The position numbers and the translations under genes were made by a program. Source: Sinorhizobium mexicanum (GTDB taxonomy: Bacteria; Pseudomonadota; Alphaproteobacteria; Rhizobiales; Rhizobiaceae). From it: a stretch of 64,000 nt of DNA. The DNA lies in NCBI RefSeq assembly GCF_013488225.1, contig NZ_CP041238.1:1203501-1267500 (forward strand). The letters are read 5' to 3'. Positions 1-8,660 of this stretch are shown here, one piece after another. The notes under the pieces were generated by a model. That model saw only the letters and a list, made by a program, of their open reading frames with translations, searched no databases and was not told where the DNA came from. Every line of letters starts with the position of its first letter. Within the stretch, counting starts at the first letter, position 1.

Positions 1-15
1 GTTTTCTTATGCCGA

Positions 16-927
16 TCACGCCTTTCTCGGGGAGAGAATGCCGGTCGAAAGCGCGACACCAGCCGAAGTGACGAGCGCGGCCGCGATCTCGAACGAACCG
101 ATCGTTTCACCAAGGAGCGCCGCACCGCCGAACATGGCGAGCACCGGCGTCAGAGCCGTGAAGGCGGCCGCTTGCGTGCCGCCGAGGCGACGGACCGCAA
201 AGCCATAGGCAAGCGTTGCCGCGAGGCCGGAAAGGACGCCCTGACTCAAGACCTGAAGACCGATTTCGCCGAGCGGAACGCTCGCCAGCGTGGTCCCGGA
301 GACGAATGCCAGGGCGAGGTGAATGAGAAACGACCAGACGGCAATCAGCGCACTGCCCTCCACGGCGCTTAAGCCCGAACGTCGGAACGCGTGGGTATAG
401 ATTGCCCAGAGCGTCGCGGCCGCAGGCAGCAGCATATAGCCCATCCAGGCGGACTCATCCGATGTGCCAAGGCTGCGAGCAAGCAGGATGGCGACGCCGA
501 TAACGATCGCGCCAAAACCAATCACGCGCATGCGGTCGGGGCGCTCGCGGAAGAGCACGACGCCGATCAGCGCGGTCGCGAGCGGCATCGAGCCGCCGAG
601 CAGAACGCCGACGGAAGAAGCAGGCGTTGCATGAATGGCGAAAGCGGCCACCTGGAAGAAGACGGCGCCAGAACCCGTCACCATCATGGCAAGAAGCGCC
701 AGCGGCAGCGATTTGGGCATGAGCCCTGTCTTCACCCAGACAGGCGCAAGCACGAGTGCCGGTATCCCGTAGCGAATGAGGCCGAGGTCGATCGTCCCGA
801 GCGCCGTCGCGGCGGTATGCCGCGTGGCCAGAATCCAGGTCGCCCAGATCATTACGGTGATGAATGCGCCGGCATACCCGGCTGCGGCAGGTGCGGCGGA
901 GCCGCGGTCGACAGTCAGCGCAACCAT
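16..927 (-). CDS. DMT/EamA-family membrane transporter
   Basis: A 303-residue inner-membrane protein with about ten hydrophobic segments in two similar halves, the usual architecture of the drug/metabolite transporter (EamA) family, which exports small metabolites or amino acids. The reading frame stays open upstream to 1203, but the added N-terminus is not membrane-like and would run into the divergent regulator. The ATG at 927 (MVALTVDRG) gives the family length. It is divergent from an Lrp/AsnC regulator with about 150 bp between them, a common arrangement for amino-acid exporters controlled by their neighbour. The substrate cannot be read from the sequence. Confidence 0.85.
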   Translation of the reverse strand: MVALTVDRGSAAPAAAGYAGAFITVMIWATWILATRHTAATALGTIDLGLIRYGIPALVLAPVWVKTGLMPKSLPLALLAMMVTGSGAVFFQVAAFAIHATPASSVGVLLGGSMPLATALIGVVLFRERPDRMRVIGFGAIVIGVAILLARSLGTSDESAWMGYMLLPAAATLWAIYTHAFRRSGLSAVEGSALIAVWSFLIHLALAFVSGTTLASVPLGEIGLQVLSQGVLSGLAATLAYGFAVRRLGGTQAAAFTALTPVLAMFGGAALLGETIGSFEIAAALVTSAGVALSTGILSPRKA

Positions 928-1075
928 TTTCGTATTCCTTCCCGATGGGTTTGCGAAGGGTTTCGGATCGGGAAGACAGTAGCTCCAAGCGCGAGGGCAT
1001 GTCCTTGCTATCTGTGCTTCGTGCAGCGTACATTGAGCAATGATATGCCAACCAGCCGTAGAATAATCGTTGAAT

Positions 1076-1549
1076 ATGCCAAAACTCGATAAATTCGACA
1101 TCGCCATCCTGAAGATACTCCAGGAGGATGCCCGCGCGACGAATGTCGAGATTGCCGAGCGCGTGAACTTGTCGCCATCGCCCTGCCTGAGGCGTATTCG
1201 CAATCTTGAGAAATCAGGGGTCCTGCGCGGCTATCGCGCCGATATCGACCGCAAGGAAGTCGGCCTTGGTCTGACGGTCTTCGTCGAGATAAAGGTCGGC
1301 CATCACAGCCAGGAAAACGCACGCCGCCAGCAGGAATCGCTGCTTGCCATTCCGGAGGTGGTCTCCTGCTTTCTGATTTCCGGCAATGCCGACTTCCTGG
1401 CGGAGGTCGTGGTCGAGGACCTGTCGGCGTACGAGAGGCTCTTGACGGAAACCCTGCTGGCCCTGCCGGGCGTTACCGACATTCGATCAAACTTCGCGAT
1501 CCGATCCATCAAGACGGGTGGTCCGCTGAAGCTGCCCTCATTGCCATGA
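1076..1549 (+). CDS. Lrp/AsnC-family transcriptional regulator
   Basis: A 157-residue protein starting LDKFDIAILKILQEDAR, the classic N-terminal helix-turn-helix of the Lrp/AsnC family, followed by an RAM ligand-binding domain (GLGLTVFVEIKV, then the SGNADFLAEVVVEDL segment, roughly residues 65-145). Such proteins form octamers and respond to amino acids. A TTG at 1070 is an alternative start two codons upstream; the ATG at 1076 is preferred. It is divergent from the DMT transporter, so regulation of that gene and of itself is the natural inference. Confidence 0.9.
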   Translation: MPKLDKFDIAILKILQEDARATNVEIAERVNLSPSPCLRRIRNLEKSGVLRGYRADIDRKEVGLGLTVFVEIKVGHHSQENARRQQESLLAIPEVVSCFLISGNADFLAEVVVEDLSAYERLLTETLLALPGVTDIRSNFAIRSIKTGGPLKLPSLP

Positions 1550-1771
1550 AGAGGCGGGGCCTGAACCCGCGGTCACGGCCCTGAAGGCATGGGGCGACGA
1601 TCACGTCTTCTGCAGCGCCGATCGACTGGCGCTCAAGCCTTCGCACGACCGATCGACCGTCGTGCCAGAAACGGACGCGGTCGATTCCCGCTTAGACCTC
1701 TGGAAACGCGCACCGACGCGCTTATCTGTGATCTGAAATGTTTGACGAGGTCATGGAGAAAACGACGTTTC

Positions 1772-2671
1772 ATGAAAGTGAAAGCCATCTTCAATCGAGA
1801 TGGGGGAACGTTCCGCACGACGGACATGGAGGCCTACGGCAAGACCGTGGCGGAAGTCTTTCGCGCTGCTGGACATGAGATCGAAGTCGCCGTTGTCGAG
1901 GCCGGCGACATGCGCGAGATGCTGGAGAAAACATGCCGGCGGGGCGATCTCGACGCGATCGTTGCCGGCGGGGGCGACGGCACGATTTCGGCAGCCGCCG
2001 CCGTCGCGTGGAAAAACCACATGCCACTCGGCGTCATCCCGGCCGGGACGATGAACCTGTTCGCGCGCTCGTTGAAATTGCCGCTCGATATCTGGAAGGC
2101 GCCGGAGGTTCTTGCCCATGGTAGGATCATCGATGGCGATATCGGCAGCGCCGACGGCCGCGCCTTTGTTCATCAATTTTCCATGGGCCTGCATGCCCGT
2201 CTGGTGCGGTATCGTAAGTCCTACCGTTTCGCCTCGCGGCTTGGAAAGATCGGTGCAAGCACCCGCGCGGCGATCGGCGTTGTTTTCAACCCGCCGGATT
2301 TTGAAATCGAGTTCGATGCCGACGGTCACAGGGAACGCCGGCATGTTTCGGCGATTTCGGTCTCGAACAACCATTTCGGCCACTCCACGTTCATGTACGC
2401 GGATGACGTGACGAGCGGACATCTCGGCTTTTACACCGCGCCGCCTCTGAAGCCTGCCGGCGTCGCGAAGCTTGCCTTCGATATCCTGCGTGGCAAGTTC
2501 CGCGCGAGCTCCTTGATCACGGAGATGAGCGCGATCGCTGTCGACCTGCATTTCCCGAAGGTTGACGGCAAGATCAATTGCGTCATCGACGGCGAGCTTC
2601 TGCCGATGGGACGGGACGTGGCGCTACGCATTCATCCGGGCGAACTGAAGCTGCTGGTCGGCACGCGATGA
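1772..2671 (+). CDS. Diacylglycerol kinase-like lipid kinase
   Basis: A 299-residue soluble protein of the DAGK catalytic domain family (DgkB/YegS type), which phosphorylates diacylglycerol or related lipids with ATP. The nucleotide-binding GGGDGT motif is present (VAGGGDGTISAA, about residues 65-76), followed by the GVIPAGTMNLFARSL block typical of the family. The C-terminal half contains the beta-sandwich with DGEL near the end. The ATG at 1772 is chosen because the longer open frame back to 1589 adds an arginine-rich, unstructured stretch. A GGAGAAA lies about 10 bases upstream. It stands alone, convergent with the glycosyltransferase pair. Confidence 0.85.
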   Translation: MKVKAIFNRDGGTFRTTDMEAYGKTVAEVFRAAGHEIEVAVVEAGDMREMLEKTCRRGDLDAIVAGGGDGTISAAAAVAWKNHMPLGVIPAGTMNLFARSLKLPLDIWKAPEVLAHGRIIDGDIGSADGRAFVHQFSMGLHARLVRYRKSYRFASRLGKIGASTRAAIGVVFNPPDFEIEFDADGHRERRHVSAISVSNNHFGHSTFMYADDVTSGHLGFYTAPPLKPAGVAKLAFDILRGKFRASSLITEMSAIAVDLHFPKVDGKINCVIDGELLPMGRDVALRIHPGELKLLVGTR

Positions 2672-2690
2672 AATGAGCGCCTCACTGCTG

Positions 2691-2722
2691 CCTGCGCGTC
2701 TGATAAGATGCGCGGCGCTGTA
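2691..2722. repeat. Degenerate copy of palindromic intergenic repeat
   Basis: Partial palindrome with the GCGCGTCTGATAAGATGCGC core and GGCGCTGTAG end shared with the elements at 28971, 30187, 36089 and 40132. It lies in the 56-bp gap between two convergent genes and may act as a bidirectional terminator. Confidence 0.5.
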
Positions 2723-2727
2723 GAGGC

Positions 2728-4236
2728 TTACTTGCCGGCGACCGCGTCTTGTTCCCCGATCCAGATGTAGTTGAACGCGTAGCGTTGCGAATCGTGGCCG
2801 TAGAGATAGGGTAGGGTCACCGAACGCGGATTCATTCCCGTTTCCGGGATACCGAATGCCTTCAAGGCGTTCTTCAGAATCTCGGGAATAGGCTGCGCCT
2901 TGTTCTCCTCGCCGCGCCAGACCACCAGAAGGGGCCGTCTGGACATATCGGTCGCGGGCACATTCGAAAGATGGGGGATGGCGACCAAGGCGTTGTGCAG
3001 TTGCGTGCGGATATTGCCCGCCAGTTGCTTGTCGCCCGTCAGGACGAGTGCCGGCTGTTTGCCTTCGCTCTGAGCGATGGCTTCGACAAATGCCGCATAG
3101 GGAATATTCAGTCTCGAATAATCGCCATACCAGGGCCGTACGATGACCCGCGCCGACACGACCACGAGCGCACCGACAGCCACGATCCCGACCAGCAACA
3201 AGAACCGCCCGAGATAACCGGACAAATCGATTTGCGCCGCCTCGATCTTGAGACAGAGATAGAGCGGGAGCAGGACGAGAAACAGCACGAGCCATTTCTC
3301 ACGAACATGCGTGGCGCTCACGCCGAGAACGATCAGCAGCACCGCGAAGAGGCACAGCAAAATCATGCGCCCGACGACCCGGGTCCATTGGCTTTCGGCC
3401 CGCCAGACCGCTCCAATCTTCGCGCGAAAGACGAGTCCGAACAGGAGCAGCGTGACGACGCTGCCGCCGATGATCGCCGAGACGAGCGCCATGATCCCAT
3501 GGGTTGCTTGCAGGAGACGCCCCTCCACCTCGCGTTCCTTCATCTCGTTCAAGGTTCCGCTCGACGCGGAATCGAGATTCTGGAGCACCCAGTAACCGTG
3601 CGGCAGGGCGATGAGGCAGGCGACCGCAACGGCTGCGAGCACGCGCCAATCGAAGATGCGGGCGCGCAGGTCCCGCTCAGGGAGCACGGCAATGATCGCT
3701 GCGACCGGCACGAGGACGAAGTTGTACTTCGAGATCACGCCGATCCCGACGGCAGCGCCTGTAAGCAGATAGGAAAAGAGGCTCGGTCGCGTGAGTGTCA
3801 GCAGGAAGCCGTAGAGGAAAAGCGAAACGGCAAAAAGCGCAGCGACCGTGTGCGAGAGATCTCGTTGCGCCAGCAGGAAGACCGGCGGCAATGTCAGGAC
3901 GCCGAGCATCGCGGTCGCCGAAAGGCGCCTGTCAGTAACAACGAGGCGCGCTGCGAGACCATAAAGGAGACAGCAAAGGAAGAGCAGCCCGTTTTTAAGG
4001 ACTGTCATGGCCACAAGCGACGTGCCGAACAAATGGCCCAAGCCGTATTGCAGCCAGTTGTAAAATGGAGGCTGCGGCCCGTAGCCCAGTTGTAGGAATT
4101 GCGACAGAAAAGCCTGCTCCGCCTCATCGATCTCGAGCGAATTGGAGACCGCAAGACGCAGCAGAATGCACAGCAGGAAATAGCCCGACACGGCAAGAAA
4201 TACCGTGTCTGGGCGTCGATTGATGGTATCAAGCAT
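2728..4236 (-). CDS. GT39/GT83-type polyprenyl-phosphate-sugar glycosyltransferase (ArnT/Rgt-like)
   Basis: A 502-residue integral membrane protein with about a dozen hydrophobic segments and a periplasmic C-terminal region. The first periplasmic loop has acidic residues DEAEQAF followed by GYGPQPPFYNWLQYG, a layout typical of PMT/ArnT-like transferases, which take a sugar from a polyprenyl-phosphate donor. In rhizobia the Rgt members add galacturonic acid to LPS core or lipid A. It overlaps the upstream GT2 gene by 8 bp, so the two are probably co-translated, and the GT2 enzyme is the likely source of its donor. Which acceptor and which sugar it uses is inference. Confidence 0.8.
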   Translation of the reverse strand: MLDTINRRPDTVFLAVSGYFLLCILLRLAVSNSLEIDEAEQAFLSQFLQLGYGPQPPFYNWLQYGLGHLFGTSLVAMTVLKNGLLFLCCLLYGLAARLVVTDRRLSATAMLGVLTLPPVFLLAQRDLSHTVAALFAVSLFLYGFLLTLTRPSLFSYLLTGAAVGIGVISKYNFVLVPVAAIIAVLPERDLRARIFDWRVLAAVAVACLIALPHGYWVLQNLDSASSGTLNEMKEREVEGRLLQATHGIMALVSAIIGGSVVTLLLFGLVFRAKIGAVWRAESQWTRVVGRMILLCLFAVLLIVLGVSATHVREKWLVLFLVLLPLYLCLKIEAAQIDLSGYLGRFLLLVGIVAVGALVVVSARVIVRPWYGDYSRLNIPYAAFVEAIAQSEGKQPALVLTGDKQLAGNIRTQLHNALVAIPHLSNVPATDMSRRPLLVVWRGEENKAQPIPEILKNALKAFGIPETGMNPRSVTLPYLYGHDSQRYAFNYIWIGEQDAVAGK

Positions 4237-5248
4237 CGGCCTGTTCCTGCACGAAGACCTGGCGCACGATATAGCTTGTGGTTTCGTCGTCGCGGAAGTA
4301 GGCGCGCGCCATCATTTCCGAAAGGATGCCGGTGGTGATGAGCTGGATCGAAGACAGGAACAGCATCACGCCGACGACCAGCATCGGGCGGGTGCCGATG
4401 TCATTGCCGAGAATGAACTTGTCGACGGCCAGATAGAGGAGGATGAGTGCACTCAAGCCGCCGGCCGCAAGCCCGATCGATCCGAAAAAGTGGCCCGGGC
4501 GCGCCTTGTAGCGCATGAAGAAGAGCACGGCCAAGAGATCGAGTATGACACGGAATGTGCGCGAGATGCCGTATTTCGACGCACCGAAGTGGCGGGCGTG
4601 ATGGGTGACCGGCATCTCGCCGATCCGGCTGCTGGGCACGACGCCGGCGACCCACGCCGGGATGAAGCGGTGCATTTCGCCCATCAGTTTGACTTGCTTG
4701 ATGATCGAGGCGCGATAGACCTTCAGGCTGCAACCGTAGTCATGGAGCCGAACTCCAGTGATCTTGCCGATCAGGCGGTTGGCGCACCATGAGGGAATTT
4801 TTCTGAGCAGCAGGCCGTCCCGGCGGTTCTTTCTCCACCCCACGAGCAGGTCCAGTTCGCGCTCTTCGATCGCCGCGACCATGCGCGGAATGTCGGCGGG
4901 GTCATTCTGCAGGTCGCCGTCGAGCGTCGCGATCAGTCGTCCGGAGGCGGCATCGATACCGGCCTGCATGGCCGCGGTCTGACCAAAATTCTTCTGCAGT
5001 TCGATGATCTTCAGCCTCAAGTCCGGACGAAAAAGTTCGGCCCGGGCATTGGCAAGGGTGCGGTCGGTACTGCCGTCATCCACAAGGATCAGTTCCCATG
5101 GCTGGCTGAAGGCGGCCATTGCGTCGCGGATGCGTGCAACGAGCGGCCCGACACTGTCCTCTTCGTTGAACACGGGGACGACGACGGACAGCTCGATGGC
5201 CTCGATTTTGTCGGCAAGAGCCGTCATGGGTTCTTCGGTGTGGTTCAA
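4229..5248 (-). CDS. GT2 polyprenyl-phosphate glycosyltransferase (ArnC/DPM1-like, candidate RgtE type)
   Basis: A 339-residue GT-A fold transferase: LSVVVPVFNEEDSV at about residue 20, VDDGSTDRT for nucleotide-sugar binding, and the metal-binding DGDLQNDP motif. The C-terminus (from about residue 235) has two transmembrane helices, as in ArnC and the bactoprenol glucosyltransferases. Such enzymes move a sugar from UDP-sugar to undecaprenyl or dodecaprenyl phosphate on the cytoplasmic side. The next gene (GT39/83) overlaps its end. With rkpK and lpsL in the window making UDP-GalA, a galacturonosyl-phosphodolichol-type role like RgtE is plausible. A downstream ATG at 5227 is an alternative start. 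Confidence 0.85.
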   Translation of the reverse strand: MNHTEEPMTALADKIEAIELSVVVPVFNEEDSVGPLVARIRDAMAAFSQPWELILVDDGSTDRTLANARAELFRPDLRLKIIELQKNFGQTAAMQAGIDAASGRLIATLDGDLQNDPADIPRMVAAIEERELDLLVGWRKNRRDGLLLRKIPSWCANRLIGKITGVRLHDYGCSLKVYRASIIKQVKLMGEMHRFIPAWVAGVVPSSRIGEMPVTHHARHFGASKYGISRTFRVILDLLAVLFFMRYKARPGHFFGSIGLAAGGLSALILLYLAVDKFILGNDIGTRPMLVVGVMLFLSSIQLITTGILSEMMARAYFRDDETTSYIVRQVFVQEQADA

Positions 5249-5343
5249 GGTAGTCTCCCGCGTACTGTCGCAGGTTTTCTTGCACAGTTAACGGTGATAA
5301 CCAACGTCGAATCGCGTGGTTCAGCACAGGAAATCGGCATCGG

Positions 5344-6300
5344 ATGAATTCGGACTGGCAGTTCAGTCGGCGATCGTGGCTTGCACGCAACCGCATGGCG
5401 CTGATTTCCGTGGTCGCGATCGCGGCTTACGCGATTTTTGTCGAATGGGTCTGGGGCTGGTCGACGCTGATGCGCCAGTGGGCCGAAATCGGAATCTGGT
5501 CGGTGCTTGCCGCGCTCGGCTTGCTGATCTTCACCTACTTCATCCGCTGCTTTCGCATCTACGATTATTTCCCGGAACATACCGCAGGCCGGTTCCTTCC
5601 TCTGTTCCGCGTCACACAGGTCCACAATCTGCTCAACATCATGTTGCCGTTTCGAGCAGGCGAAACGAGCTTTCCCCTGCTGATGCGGTCCGAATTCGGG
5701 GTGCCGCTCGTGCACGGCACGTCGGCGCTCCTCGTCATGCGGCTTCTCGATCTGCATGCCTTGCTGACGGTCGCCGCGATTGGCCTTGTGATCGGAAGGA
5801 GCGATGCATGGATCGGCTGGCTGGTCTGGACACTCGCTTTCATCTCGCCGCTCGCATTCTTTTTCCTGAAGGGAAAGGTACTCGCTTTTGTGCGGCGCGT
5901 GGCGCCAGCGAAGTTCACGACCGTGCTGGATGAAGTGGAGGCAGGCCTGCCGGACAACGTTCCGGGCTTCCTGCGTGCATGGGCGATGACCATGGTGAAC
6001 TGGGGCGTCAAGGTCGTGGTTCTCGCCTGGGTGCTTGCCATCATGGGGGTAGCGCCGCTTGCCGCCTGCTTCGGCGGCGCCCTTGGCGGCGAGCTCTCCT
6101 CGGTCCTGCCGGTTCATGCCCCGGCCGGGGTCGGCACCTATCCGGCCGCTATTGCTGCCGGAGCGGTCTCCTTCGGAGCGCCCGGCGATCGCGCCGCCCT
6201 GGAACTGCTCGGCCGGGCAAGCGTCAACGCACACCTTCTCGTAATCGTGTCGGCTGTCGCCGGCACGATGCTCTCATTGTTGTTGCGGCGAAAATCGTAA
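5344..6300 (+). CDS. Flippase-like membrane protein (lysylphosphatidylglycerol synthase TM / UPF0104 family)
   Basis: A 318-residue protein with about eight membrane segments. The family signature region is RVTQVHNLLNIMLPFRAGE followed by LLVMRLLDLHAL, and near the C-terminus LPVHAPAGVGTYPAA. This family includes the flippase half of MprF and many proteins linked to glycolipid export. It is divergent from the GT2/GT39 pair with 95 bp between starts. I infer a role in moving a lipid-linked sugar or glycolipid across the inner membrane; the sequence does not reveal the substrate. It ends one base before the convergent amn gene. Confidence 0.75.
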   Translation: MNSDWQFSRRSWLARNRMALISVVAIAAYAIFVEWVWGWSTLMRQWAEIGIWSVLAALGLLIFTYFIRCFRIYDYFPEHTAGRFLPLFRVTQVHNLLNIMLPFRAGETSFPLLMRSEFGVPLVHGTSALLVMRLLDLHALLTVAAIGLVIGRSDAWIGWLVWTLAFISPLAFFFLKGKVLAFVRRVAPAKFTTVLDEVEAGLPDNVPGFLRAWAMTMVNWGVKVVVLAWVLAIMGVAPLAACFGGALGGELSSVLPVHAPAGVGTYPAAIAAGAVSFGAPGDRAALELLGRASVNAHLLVIVSAVAGTMLSLLLRRKS

Positions 6301-6301
6301 T

Positions 6302-7804
6302 CTACTGGAACGAGGTTTCGTAGAAGCTTCTGAGCTTGCGCGAATGCAATTTCTCGGGCGGCATTGCCGCGAGCTTCTGCAATGCGAGAATGCCGATCTT
6401 CAGATGCTGGCTGACCTGCGTCCGGTAAAAGGCGGTCGCCATGCCGGGCAGCTTCAATTCGCCGTGCAGCGGCTTGTCCGACACGCAAAGCAGCGTGCCG
6501 TAAGGCACGCGGAAGCGGAAGCCGTTGGCCGCGATCGTCGCGGACTCCATGTCGAGCGCGATTGCACGCGCCTGCGACAGGCGTTTGACGGGGCCGCGCT
6601 GGTCGCGCAGTTCCCAGTTGCGGTTGTCGATCGTCGCGACCGTGCCGGTGCGCATGATCTGCTTGAGGTCGTAGCCCTTGTAACCGGTCACCTCGGCCAC
6701 GGCGTCCTGCAACGCAACCTGCACTTCGGCGAGCGCCGGCAGCGGGATCCAGACCGGCAGATCATCGTCGAGCACGTGGTCCTCGCGCATATAGGCATGC
6801 GCCAGCACATAGTCGCCGAGGCGCTGGCTGTTTCTAAGGCCGGCGCAATGGCCGAGCATCAGCCAGACATGCGGACGCAACACGGCGATATGGTCGGTGA
6901 TCGTCTTGGCGTTGGACGGGCCGACACCTATGTTGACCATGCTGATGCCGCCGTGTCCCTTCTTTTTCAGGTGATAGGCCGGCATCTGGGGCAGGCGGGC
7001 GAGGGTAGAGTCGGCATCCGGCCTGTCGGCGCCAGCGGGCGTCACGATGTTGCCGGGCTCGACAAAAGCGGTGTAGCCGTTGCCGCCCTCTGCCATCTGC
7101 TTACGGGCCCAGGCGCAGAACTCGTCGACATAAAACTGATAGTTCGTGAAGAGCACGAAGTTCTGGAAGTGCGTGGCGCTGCTTGCCGTGTAGTGGCTGA
7201 GGCGAGCCAGCGAATAGTCGATGCGCTGCGCGGTAAACGGAGCAAGCGGCGAGGGTTCGCCGGGGCCCGGCTCATAGGACCCGTTGGCGATCTCGTCGTC
7301 GGTCGTCGTCAGATCGGGCGCGTCGAACAGGTCGCGCAGCGGAATGTCGATGTTCTCGGCGGCCGAAGCCTCGACATGGGCGCCCTCGCCGAAGGCGAAA
7401 TGCAACGGTATCGGCGTTGCCGATTCGGACACGGTGACACCCACGCCGTGGTTGCGCATCAGGTGCCCGAGCTGCTCCTTCAGATAGTGGCGAAAGAGCT
7501 TTGGTCGGGTGATTGTCGTCGTGTAGACGCCGGGTGCGCTGACGTATCCGAATGAAAGCCTGGAATCGACGTGACCGAAGCTGCTCGTCTCGATGCTGAC
7601 TTGCGGATAGCAGGCACGGAACCGCGTAAGCGGCGTATTGCTCTTTCCAAGGCCTTCGAAAGCCTCGCAGAGGAAGCGGGTGTTACGTTCGTAAAGAGCC
7701 TCCAGGCAATCAACGGCCTCGGCCGGATCTTCGAAGAGGTGCGGCTCGAATGGTTCAGGGGTTGCGATGGAGAGAACGGAGTTTGAAGAGATTCGTTTGT
7801 CCAT
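6302..7804 (-). CDS. amn: AMP nucleosidase
   Basis: A 500-residue protein matching bacterial AMP nucleosidases in length and order: an N-terminal regulatory domain (to about residue 180) and a C-terminal purine-nucleoside-phosphorylase fold. Characteristic stretches are VNIGVGPSNAKTITDHIAVL, LMLGHCAGLRNSQ with AHAYMREDHVLDDD, and ALDMESATIAANGFRFRVPYG, the MES segment binding ribose. It hydrolyses AMP to adenine and ribose 5-phosphate, adjusting adenylate pools in the cytoplasm. Single gene; its stop lies one base beyond that of the convergent flippase-like gene. Confidence 0.93.
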   Translation of the reverse strand: MDKRISSNSVLSIATPEPFEPHLFEDPAEAVDCLEALYERNTRFLCEAFEGLGKSNTPLTRFRACYPQVSIETSSFGHVDSRLSFGYVSAPGVYTTTITRPKLFRHYLKEQLGHLMRNHGVGVTVSESATPIPLHFAFGEGAHVEASAAENIDIPLRDLFDAPDLTTTDDEIANGSYEPGPGEPSPLAPFTAQRIDYSLARLSHYTASSATHFQNFVLFTNYQFYVDEFCAWARKQMAEGGNGYTAFVEPGNIVTPAGADRPDADSTLARLPQMPAYHLKKKGHGGISMVNIGVGPSNAKTITDHIAVLRPHVWLMLGHCAGLRNSQRLGDYVLAHAYMREDHVLDDDLPVWIPLPALAEVQVALQDAVAEVTGYKGYDLKQIMRTGTVATIDNRNWELRDQRGPVKRLSQARAIALDMESATIAANGFRFRVPYGTLLCVSDKPLHGELKLPGMATAFYRTQVSQHLKIGILALQKLAAMPPEKLHSRKLRSFYETSFQ

Positions 7805-7965
7805 GTCGCATTATAGGCTGCGCCTTCTGACAAGCAAACGACAAGATGGAGCGGGATCTCGAAAATTGTAGAGCCGCCTTCCGCCGCGACCTTGCTTTAA
7901 CTATCTGGAATCGAACGCCGATTGGATCGCGTTTCGTCCGGTTTTTCCGTTCCCGCCTGCCGGGA

Positions 7966-8286
7966 TCAGCGCGGCCCGGTGAGAATGATCACGCTGCCGG
8001 CGAGCGCCACCGCGACGCCGGTCATGTCCCAGCGGTCCGGGCGCACACCCTCTGCCAGCCACAGCCAGGCGAGCGACGTGGCGATATAAACGCCGCCATA
8101 AGCTGCATAGGCGCGGCCCGCGGCGGCCGAATCGACCATCGTCAGGAGCCAGGCAAAAAGCGCAAGCGAGCCCATGCCGGGTACAAGCCACCAGATGGAT
8201 TTGCCGAGTTTGAGCCACGCCCAGAAGGCAAAGCATCCAGCGATTTCGGCAAGAGCGGCGGCAAGATAGATCGCGTATGCGGGCAT
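7966..8286 (-). CDS. YnfA/UPF0060 family small membrane protein
   Basis: A 106-residue protein with four hydrophobic helices. The segments [33 protein letters not shown] and [14 protein letters not shown] are hallmarks of the UPF0060 (YnfA) family, distant relatives of small multidrug resistance transporters. Function in rhizobia is not established; E. coli YnfA has been linked to efflux. Single gene, with about 160 bp to amn upstream and a repeat element beyond its start. Confidence 0.88.
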   Translation of the reverse strand: MPAYAIYLAAALAEIAGCFAFWAWLKLGKSIWWLVPGMGSLALFAWLLTMVDSAAAGRAYAAYGGVYIATSLAWLWLAEGVRPDRWDMTGVAVALAGSVIILTGPR

Positions 8287-8353
8287 GGTTCCATCCTTTC
8301 TGTCGAAAGGATCGGAATTTCAATCCATGCGCAAGTGGTAGACGAGTTACGAG

Positions 8354-8407
8354 CACTTCAAAGTGCTACAGCCTTCTTTGCGCGTCCGAGTAAGACGCGC
8401 GTTGCGG
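8354..8407. repeat. Palindromic intergenic repeat (RIME-like), diverged copy
   Basis: Contains the shared AGCACTTCAAAGTGCTACAG end and a GCGCGTC...GACGCGC inverted repeat. It sits between the YnfA gene and the small minus-strand gene that ends at 8411. Same family as the elements at 10225, 28971, 30187, 36089, 36274 and 40132. Confidence 0.6.
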
Positions 8408-8410
8408 ACT

Positions 8411-8584
8411 TCAACTCATCGCCTGGCGCTGAAGCGTCACAAAGAGGACGAAGCCGGCGCCGGTCTTGCCGATGCCGAGGCTCGCGGCCTTTGAGTAGGC
8501 GACCGCTCCGATCGGCGCCATCAGCAGGCTCGTGAGTATCAGGACCCGGAGCGAGAGAATGGCGGAAGTGGCGAGAGCGGCCAT
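8411..8584 (-). CDS. Small membrane protein of unknown function (57 aa)
   Basis: A 57-residue open frame starting MAALATSAILSL. The first 30 residues form one hydrophobic helix, followed by a glycine-rich tail. The start at 8584 is supported by AAGGGA about seven bases upstream; the frame stays open to 8656 but the extra residues fall in an inverted repeat. I recognise no family. It lies in series with another 57-residue exported protein at 8661-8834, with a palindrome between them. It may be a real small membrane protein or a chance frame. Confidence 0.4.
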   Translation of the reverse strand: MAALATSAILSLRVLILTSLLMAPIGAVAYSKAASLGIGKTGAGFVLFVTLQRQAMS

Positions 8585-8601
8585 TTTTCGGTCCCTTTGG
8601 A

Positions 8602-8646
8602 GCAATTCCGGCAAACGTGAGTTTGCGTTTTTCCGTACGGAATTGC
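8602..8646. repeat. Nested inverted repeat (GCAATTCCG element)
   Basis: Outer arms GCAATTCCG (8602-8610) and CGGAATTGC (8638-8646) are exact, and inner arms GCAAAC and GTTTGC (8611-8616, 8621-8626) close on GTGA. The design is that of a dispersed rhizobial palindrome. It lies just upstream of the small gene at 8411-8584 and could shape its leader mRNA. Confidence 0.65.
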
Positions 8647-8660
8647 GTAGTTTCAAGAAG

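Noticed and set aside
928..1203. N-terminal extension of the DMT transporter.
   Set aside because: It would overlap the divergent regulator and is not membrane-like; the ATG at 927 gives the usual family length.
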